Assembly (NCBI RefSeq): GCF_018374135.1
Contig: NZ_JAHAFS010000023.1
Span: forward strand, 1-17,400
From: Campylobacter gracilis
GTDB lineage: Bacteria > Campylobacterota > Campylobacteria > Campylobacterales > Campylobacteraceae
Length of the DNA: 17,400 bases
Direction of reading: 5' to 3'
In this document: positions 13,301 to 17,400 of the stretch, in pieces
Position numbering within the stretch: position 1 is the first letter of the stretch
How the letters are laid out: each line of letters begins with the position of its first letter
Notes under the pieces: generated by a model
What the model was told of the DNA's origin: nothing
Seen by the model: the letters and a program-made list of their open reading frames with translations, nothing else
The model's database searches: none
Position numbers and translations under genes: made by a program

Positions 13301-14221
13301 TTACAGTCTCACTTCGATGCCTTGCTCCTGCAGATATGCTTTTAGCGCCTTGATTTCGATTTCTCTGAAGTGAAAAATCGATGCCGCCAGGCATGCATCC
13401 GCGCCCGCTAAAAATGCGTCTTTGAAGTGCTCCATTTTGCCCGCACCGCCGCTTGCGATGACGGGGATGTCGAGCGCGCTAAAAATCCGCGTCAAATTTA
13501 GCTCAAAGCCGTTTTTAACGCCGTCGCAGTCCATCGATGTGAGTAAAATTTCGCCCGCACCGCGCTCCTGCGCCTCTTTTGCCCAAGCAAGCGCGTCTCT
13601 GCCGGTATCCAGCCTACCGCCGTTTATAAACACACTATAGCCGCAAGGTTCGCCGTTTTTAGTTAAAATTTCATCCTGCGAGCCGCGTGAGATCTCTCCA
13701 AAATTCCGTGCCTCATTGCGTAAATTCGCATCCGAATTCCGTGCGCCGTCGTGCAAACTCTCGCTCAAATTCCTTGCCGCACCATATAAATTGCCGCGCG
13801 AAATTTCACTAGAATTTCGTTTCGCATCTATCGCTACCACGACGCACTGCGAGCCGAATTTATTCGCCGCTTTGTCTATTAAATTCGGATTTTTGATCGC
13901 GGCCGAGTTGAGGCTTATTTTATCGCAGCCGACGTTTAGTAGGCGCGAGATATCGTCAATCGTGCGTATGCCGCCGCCCACGGTAAGCGGGATAAAGAGC
14001 TCACGCGCGACCCGCTCTACGACATCCACGATCGTATCGCGCCCCAGATGCGACGCTGTGATGTCGAGGAAGCACAGCTCGTCCGCGCCCTCCTCGTTGT
14101 AGCGTTTGGCTATCTCGACCGGATCGCCCGCATCCACGAGACCTACGAAATTTACGCCCTTTACCACTCGTCCGTCTTTGACATCTAGGCATGGGATTAT
14201 GCGTTTTGCGAATCTATTCAA
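13301..14221 (-). CDS. hisF: Imidazole glycerol phosphate synthase cyclase subunit, with in-frame insertion and TTG start
   Basis: HisF is a (beta/alpha)8 barrel that, with HisH, makes imidazole glycerol phosphate and AICAR in histidine synthesis. Catalytic aspartates are present as Asp12 (PCLDVKDGRVVKG) and Asp132 (VVAIDAKR); VGGGIR, ILLTSMDCDG and IASGGAG phosphate-site motifs are intact. Normal length is about 252, while this is 306. Residues 136-190, between IDAKR and YSVFINGGR, are an extra Arg/Asn/Ser/Glu-rich repeat segment in the beta5-alpha5 loop, on the active-site face. The start is TTG at 14221, giving the usual MNRFAKRIIPCLDV, with GAAGGG 6-7 nt upstream; no in-frame ATG fits. 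It stands alone here, divergent from ksgA. Confidence 0.95.
   Translation of the reverse strand: MNRFAKRIIPCLDVKDGRVVKGVNFVGLVDAGDPVEIAKRYNEEGADELCFLDITASHLGRDTIVDVVERVARELFIPLTVGGGIRTIDDISRLLNVGCDKISLNSAAIKNPNLIDKAANKFGSQCVVVAIDAKRNSSEISRGNLYGAARNLSESLHDGARNSDANLRNEARNFGEISRGSQDEILTKNGEPCGYSVFINGGRLDTGRDALAWAKEAQERGAGEILLTSMDCDGVKNGFELNLTRIFSALDIPVIASGGAGKMEHFKDAFLAGADACLAASIFHFREIEIKALKAYLQEQGIEVRL
13652..13816 (-). repeat. Repeat-built insertion inside hisF
   Basis: About 165 bp coding for 55 extra residues. The protein shows recurring (A)ARN blocks spaced 11-12 residues (AARN, GARN, EARN) and two copies of an EISRG word (SSEISRG, FGEISRG). The DNA has roughly 33-nt units sharing AAATTCC(G/T)TGC. 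CGAATTCCGTGC at 13733-13744 is identical to 3631-3642 beside the tandem array upstream of the outer-membrane protein gene. Confidence 0.7.
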
Positions 14222-14254
14222 AGCAGCCCTTCATAATAAAATTTTTTATGATTT

Positions 14255-14302
14255 TAGCCAAATTTTACTTAACATAATGACTTTATAAGTAAAATTTGGC
14301 TA
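14255..14302. repeat. 17-bp perfect inverted repeat between hisF and ksgA
   Basis: Arms TAGCCAAATTTTACTTA (14255-14271) and its exact complement (14286-14302) with a 14-nt centre. It lies between two divergent start codons, 33 nt from hisF and 10 nt from ksgA, so it is not a normal terminator. A plus-strand TATAAG at 14284-14289 could be the ksgA -10 box and would lie partly within the repeat. Confidence 0.85.
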
Positions 14303-14312
14303 GACTCTCGCG

Positions 14313-15173
14313 ATGATTAGGGCGAAAAAAGAGTTCGGGCAAAATTTTTTAAAAGACGGAGCCGTTTTAAGTAAGATCATCCAAGCGATTCCCGAGAATG
14401 TACAGAATGTCGTTGAGATCGGGGCTGGCTTAGGTGATTTAACTCGTAAGCTTTTGGAATTTTACAGATTAAAAAGTTTCGAGATAGATGAAGATTTATA
14501 TCAAATTTTAAGCGCTAAATTTGCGCAGCAGATCGCTAGCGGCGAGCTTGAGCTCGTTTTGGGCGATGCTTTGCGGATTTGGCAGCAGCGGGGTCTTGAA
14601 CGCGGCGAATATTTTTTAGTCGCAAATTTGCCCTACTATGTCGCTACAAAGATGATTTTGCAGGCGATTGACGATGAGCTATGCAGTGGATTTTTGGTGA
14701 TGATCCAAAAGGAGGTCGCTTTAAAATTCTGCGCTAGAGCAGGGCAAAGCGATTTTAGCGCCCTTTCGATCCTGACCGATCTTGCGGGCGGCTGCGAGCT
14801 TCTGTTTGACGTTGAGCCCGGCTGCTTCGAGCCCGCGCCGAAGGTGACCTCATCGGTGATCAGGCTCGTAAAAGGCAAAAATTTTAAGCCAGGTGTCGAG
14901 ATAAACGCAGATGATCTTAGCGTAAAAAGTTGCGCCCGCTTCCAAAATCTCGATGAATACGAGAAATTTAAAAGCTTTTTGCGCGTATCTTTCAGCGCGC
15001 CGCGAAAGACGCTTATTAAAAATTTAAGCGCAAAATTTGATAGAGGCTTAGCCGAAGAGATCTTTTTAAATTTGAAAATTCCGCCCGCGGTTCGGGCGCA
15101 CGAGTTAAATTCCACCCTTTTTTTAGAAATTTTTAAAAATTTAAAGGCAAAAGATGGAAGAAAACAGAAATGA
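14313..15173 (+). CDS. ksgA: 16S rRNA dimethyladenosine transferase KsgA/RsmA
   Basis: SAM-dependent enzyme that dimethylates A1518 and A1519 of 16S rRNA late in 30S assembly. It has 286 residues, a normal length. Motifs: KEFGQNFLKD near the N-terminus, SAM-binding VEIGAGLGDLT at 34-44, the acidic FEIDEDL at 56-62, catalytic NLPYYV at 105-110, and PGCFEPAPKVTSSVI at 169-183. No clear ribosome site precedes the ATG; the leader would be short and is occupied by the right arm of a 17-bp inverted repeat. Its last 20 nt overlap the start of rnj, so the two are translationally linked, an arrangement also known in Helicobacter. Confidence 0.96.
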   Translation: MIRAKKEFGQNFLKDGAVLSKIIQAIPENVQNVVEIGAGLGDLTRKLLEFYRLKSFEIDEDLYQILSAKFAQQIASGELELVLGDALRIWQQRGLERGEYFLVANLPYYVATKMILQAIDDELCSGFLVMIQKEVALKFCARAGQSDFSALSILTDLAGGCELLFDVEPGCFEPAPKVTSSVIRLVKGKNFKPGVEINADDLSVKSCARFQNLDEYEKFKSFLRVSFSAPRKTLIKNLSAKFDRGLAEEIFLNLKIPPAVRAHELNSTLFLEIFKNLKAKDGRKQK

Positions 15174-17379
15174 AAACGGCGTCGAACGACTCAAAAAAAG
15201 CAATCGCTATAAAAAACGCAAGGAAAATCTAAAAAAATCTATCGCAAGCGAAAGCTCTGCGGGCGGCGCGGAATTCGGCGGCGAGCATGAAAACGGCTCT
15301 CACAAAAACAAAGGCGCGAAAAACGGGCAAAATTCCGCTCGTTCAAAGGGTTCAAAAAACGGCTCTCGCAACGGATCAAATTCTGCTAGCGGTTCGTCAA
15401 ACGGCAATTCGAACGGCGCGAGTGGTGCGCATTTCGGCGGTGCATATCCAAAAAGCAACGAAAACGGCGCGGGCGGTTCAAATTTAAACCGAGACGGCCG
15501 CGCAAAACTAGGCGGCAATAACGCAAAAAGCGTAAATTCTAGCGCCGCAGACGATGCAAGCTCCTCAGACGCTCAGAAAAAGAAAAAGCATAAAAAGCGC
15601 TCAAATATGCCAAAGAGCCTTACCGGCAACGAGCCATGGCAAAAGGCGATGGAAGAGGCGATCGCAGAAAATAAGCTGATCCACGAGGAGCGCTTGCATC
15701 CGCTTAAAAACGCTAACCGCAGCGATGAGACGGTGCGTATCACGCCGCTTGGCGGACTGGGCGAGATCGGCGCGAATATGACCGTTTTTGAGACCAATAC
15801 GAGCGCAATCATCGTGGACGTGGGTATGAGTTTTCCAGAGGAGAGCATGCTAGGCGTGGACATTTTAATCCCCGACTTCGATTATGTTCGCAAGATAAAA
15901 AACAAGATCAAGGGCATCATTATCACGCACGCGCACGAGGATCATATCGGCGCGATGCCATATTTTTTCAAAGAATTTCAATTCCCGATCTACGCTACGC
16001 CGCTTCCTTTGGGGATGATAAGCAATAAATTTGAAGAGCACGGCCTTAAAGCCGAGCGTAGCTACTTCCGCCCCGTGCAGAAGCGCCAGCTCTATCAGAT
16101 CGGCGATTTTGAGGTCGAGTTTATCCACATAACGCATTCGATTATCGACGCAAGCGCACTTGCGATCACGACGAAGGCGGGTACGATCATCCATACGGGC
16201 GATTTTAAGATCGATCACACGCCGATCGACGGCTATCCGACCGATCTGAACCGCCTTGCGTATTACGGCGATCGCGGCGTTATGCTTTTGATGAGCGATA
16301 GCACAAACTCGCACAAAGAGGGGATCACAAAGTCCGAAAGCTCGGTAGGCAGGACTTTTGATACGATATTTTCGAGCTGTAAAGGGCGCGTGATAATGAG
16401 CACCTTCAGCTCAAACATCCACCGCGTCTATCAGGCTATAGAGCGCGGTGTAAAATACGGCCGCAAGGTTTGCGTCATCGGACGAAGCATGGAGCGAAAT
16501 TTATTTACCGCGATGGAGCTTGGCTACGTAAATTTAGACAAAAAAATCTTCGTCGATGCCGATCAGGTCTCCAAATACCCCGATAATGAGGTTTTGATCG
16601 TGACTACCGGCTCGCAGGGAGAGACGATGAGCGCGCTGTATCGCATGGCGACGGACGAGCACAAATACATTAAAATCAAATCCACCGATCAGGTAATCAT
16701 CAGCGCTAAAGCGATCCCTGGCAACGAAAGCAGCGTCTCGACCGTGCTTAACTACCTGCTAAAAAGCGGCGCAAAGGTCGCGTATCAGGACTTCAGCGAG
16801 ATACACGTAAGCGGGCATGCTTCGATCGAAGAGCAAAAGCTCATGCTGCGCCTAATAAAGCCGAAATTTTTCCTACCCGTGCATGGCGAGTACAACCACA
16901 TCGTAAAACACAAAGAGACCGCGATGGAGTGCGGCATCGAGGAGAAAAATATCTATCTGATGAACGACGGCGATCAGATGGAGGTTTGCGAAAAATATCT
17001 AAAGCGCGTTAAGACGGTCAAGACGGGCAAGGTCTTCATCGACAACCAGATCAACAAGCAGATCTCCGACGAGATCGTCAAGCACCGTCAAAATTTAGCC
17101 GATGCGGGCGTCGCAGTCATCATTGCGCAGATCGACAAAAACGAAAAGAGGCTCATTCAGACGCGCGTCATCACCTACGGGCTCGTCGCCGATAACCAAA
17201 CGGCGCACTTTACCAAGGAGATGCAGGGCATCATCGAGCAGTTTTTGGCAAATTTAAAAGATGAAATTTTGCTCGATCACTGGGCGCTGGAGGGCAAGAT
17301 CCGCCAGGCCGTGCGAAAGCATATCTTTAGAAAGATCAAAAAATATCCGACCATAGTGCCGGTGATTTATCTGATGTAA
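15154..17379 (+). CDS. rnj: Ribonuclease J with long low-complexity N-terminal extension
   Basis: Metallo-beta-lactamase/beta-CASP ribonuclease, with endonuclease and 5' exonuclease activities; the main mRNA-decay enzyme in epsilonproteobacteria that lack RNase E. 741 residues. Residues 1 to about 190 are a hydrophilic extension: a Lys/Arg/Glu-rich start, a Gly/Ser/Asn/Ala-rich middle (about 33-135) and a Lys cluster near 141-149. The core starts at about 193 (VRITPLGGLGEIGANM). Zinc-site THAHEDHIGA at 258-267, HTGDFKID, SDSTN, STFSSNIHR and GRSMERN are present, and a VHGEYNH motif follows. The ATG lies inside the ksgA 3' end, with AAGG 6 nt upstream. The H. pylori RNase J also has an N-terminal extension. 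Confidence 0.96.
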   Translation: MEENRNENGVERLKKSNRYKKRKENLKKSIASESSAGGAEFGGEHENGSHKNKGAKNGQNSARSKGSKNGSRNGSNSASGSSNGNSNGASGAHFGGAYPKSNENGAGGSNLNRDGRAKLGGNNAKSVNSSAADDASSSDAQKKKKHKKRSNMPKSLTGNEPWQKAMEEAIAENKLIHEERLHPLKNANRSDETVRITPLGGLGEIGANMTVFETNTSAIIVDVGMSFPEESMLGVDILIPDFDYVRKIKNKIKGIIITHAHEDHIGAMPYFFKEFQFPIYATPLPLGMISNKFEEHGLKAERSYFRPVQKRQLYQIGDFEVEFIHITHSIIDASALAITTKAGTIIHTGDFKIDHTPIDGYPTDLNRLAYYGDRGVMLLMSDSTNSHKEGITKSESSVGRTFDTIFSSCKGRVIMSTFSSNIHRVYQAIERGVKYGRKVCVIGRSMERNLFTAMELGYVNLDKKIFVDADQVSKYPDNEVLIVTTGSQGETMSALYRMATDEHKYIKIKSTDQVIISAKAIPGNESSVSTVLNYLLKSGAKVAYQDFSEIHVSGHASIEEQKLMLRLIKPKFFLPVHGEYNHIVKHKETAMECGIEEKNIYLMNDGDQMEVCEKYLKRVKTVKTGKVFIDNQINKQISDEIVKHRQNLADAGVAVIIAQIDKNEKRLIQTRVITYGLVADNQTAHFTKEMQGIIEQFLANLKDEILLDHWALEGKIRQAVRKHIFRKIKKYPTIVPVIYLM

Positions 17380-17400
17380 GCGCGGCTAAATTTAGTGCGC
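17380..17400 (+). other. Palindromic sequence right after rnj, cut by window end
   Basis: A 10-bp palindrome CTAAATTTAG (17386-17395) flanked by GCGC on both sides (17380-17383, 17397-17400). It could be the start of a terminator or a processing hairpin, but the window ends here. Confidence 0.25.

Noticed and set aside
15287..15518. Alternative frames over the RNase J N-terminal extension
   Set aside because: They arise from the repetitive composition of the low-complexity region; the main frame continues into an intact RNase J.

Overview
The window reads as chromosomal DNA of a Campylobacter species. The supports are a KsgA gene overlapping an RNase J gene that has a long hydrophilic N-terminal extension (an arrangement shared with Campylobacter and Helicobacter), an RlmN gene next to a small nucleoside-phosphorylase-like gene, SD-like AAGGA sites, -10 boxes with no clear -35, and a G10 homopolymer. 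Base composition looks more GC-rich than C. jejuni, which fits the oral group (C. gracilis, C. showae, C. rectus); the species is an inference. No tRNA, rRNA, insertion sequence or CRISPR array was seen.

Layout. 1-1736 (minus): an amino-acid ABC transporter operon, permease - permease - ATPase, cut by the window edge in the ATPase signature motif. 1903-3375 (minus): a DASS-family dicarboxylate/anion symporter with a terminator. 3376-3891: a repeat-rich intergenic region holding two dyads, three 26-nt tandem repeats and a G10 tract directly upstream of a TATAAT box; it leads into a small outer-membrane beta-barrel gene (3892-4521, plus). 4756-7839 (minus): purB, followed with a 1-nt overlap by a D12-class DNA adenine methyltransferase and a putative restriction endonuclease. 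7915-9327 (plus): an RluA-family pseudouridine synthase with a large in-frame insertion, divergent from purB. 9466-9930 (plus): an unknown gene, followed by about 400 bp with little content. 10328-12946 (minus): a phosphorylase-like gene, rlmN (TTG start) and a hypothetical protein with a DUF6985-like C-terminus. 12947-13300: an intergenic region with two overlapping tiny ORFs. 13301-14221 (minus): hisF with an in-frame repeat insertion. 14313-17379 (plus): ksgA and rnj, overlapping by 20 nt.

How the genes relate. Four genes concern rRNA modification or RNA processing (rluA-like, rlmN, ksgA, rnj). Two are biosynthetic (purB, hisF), two loci are importers, and one is a restriction-modification pair placed so that it depends on purB transcription and translation. 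The surface protein appears to sit behind a phase-variable promoter.

I do not see a clearly new multi-gene system. The strongest leads are the G10 promoter tract, the repeat-derived insertion in HisF (which shares a 12-base word with the repeat region near 3631), the large insertion in the RluA-like enzyme, a 17-bp perfect inverted repeat between hisF and ksgA, and the tiny-ORF locus at 13074-13222.
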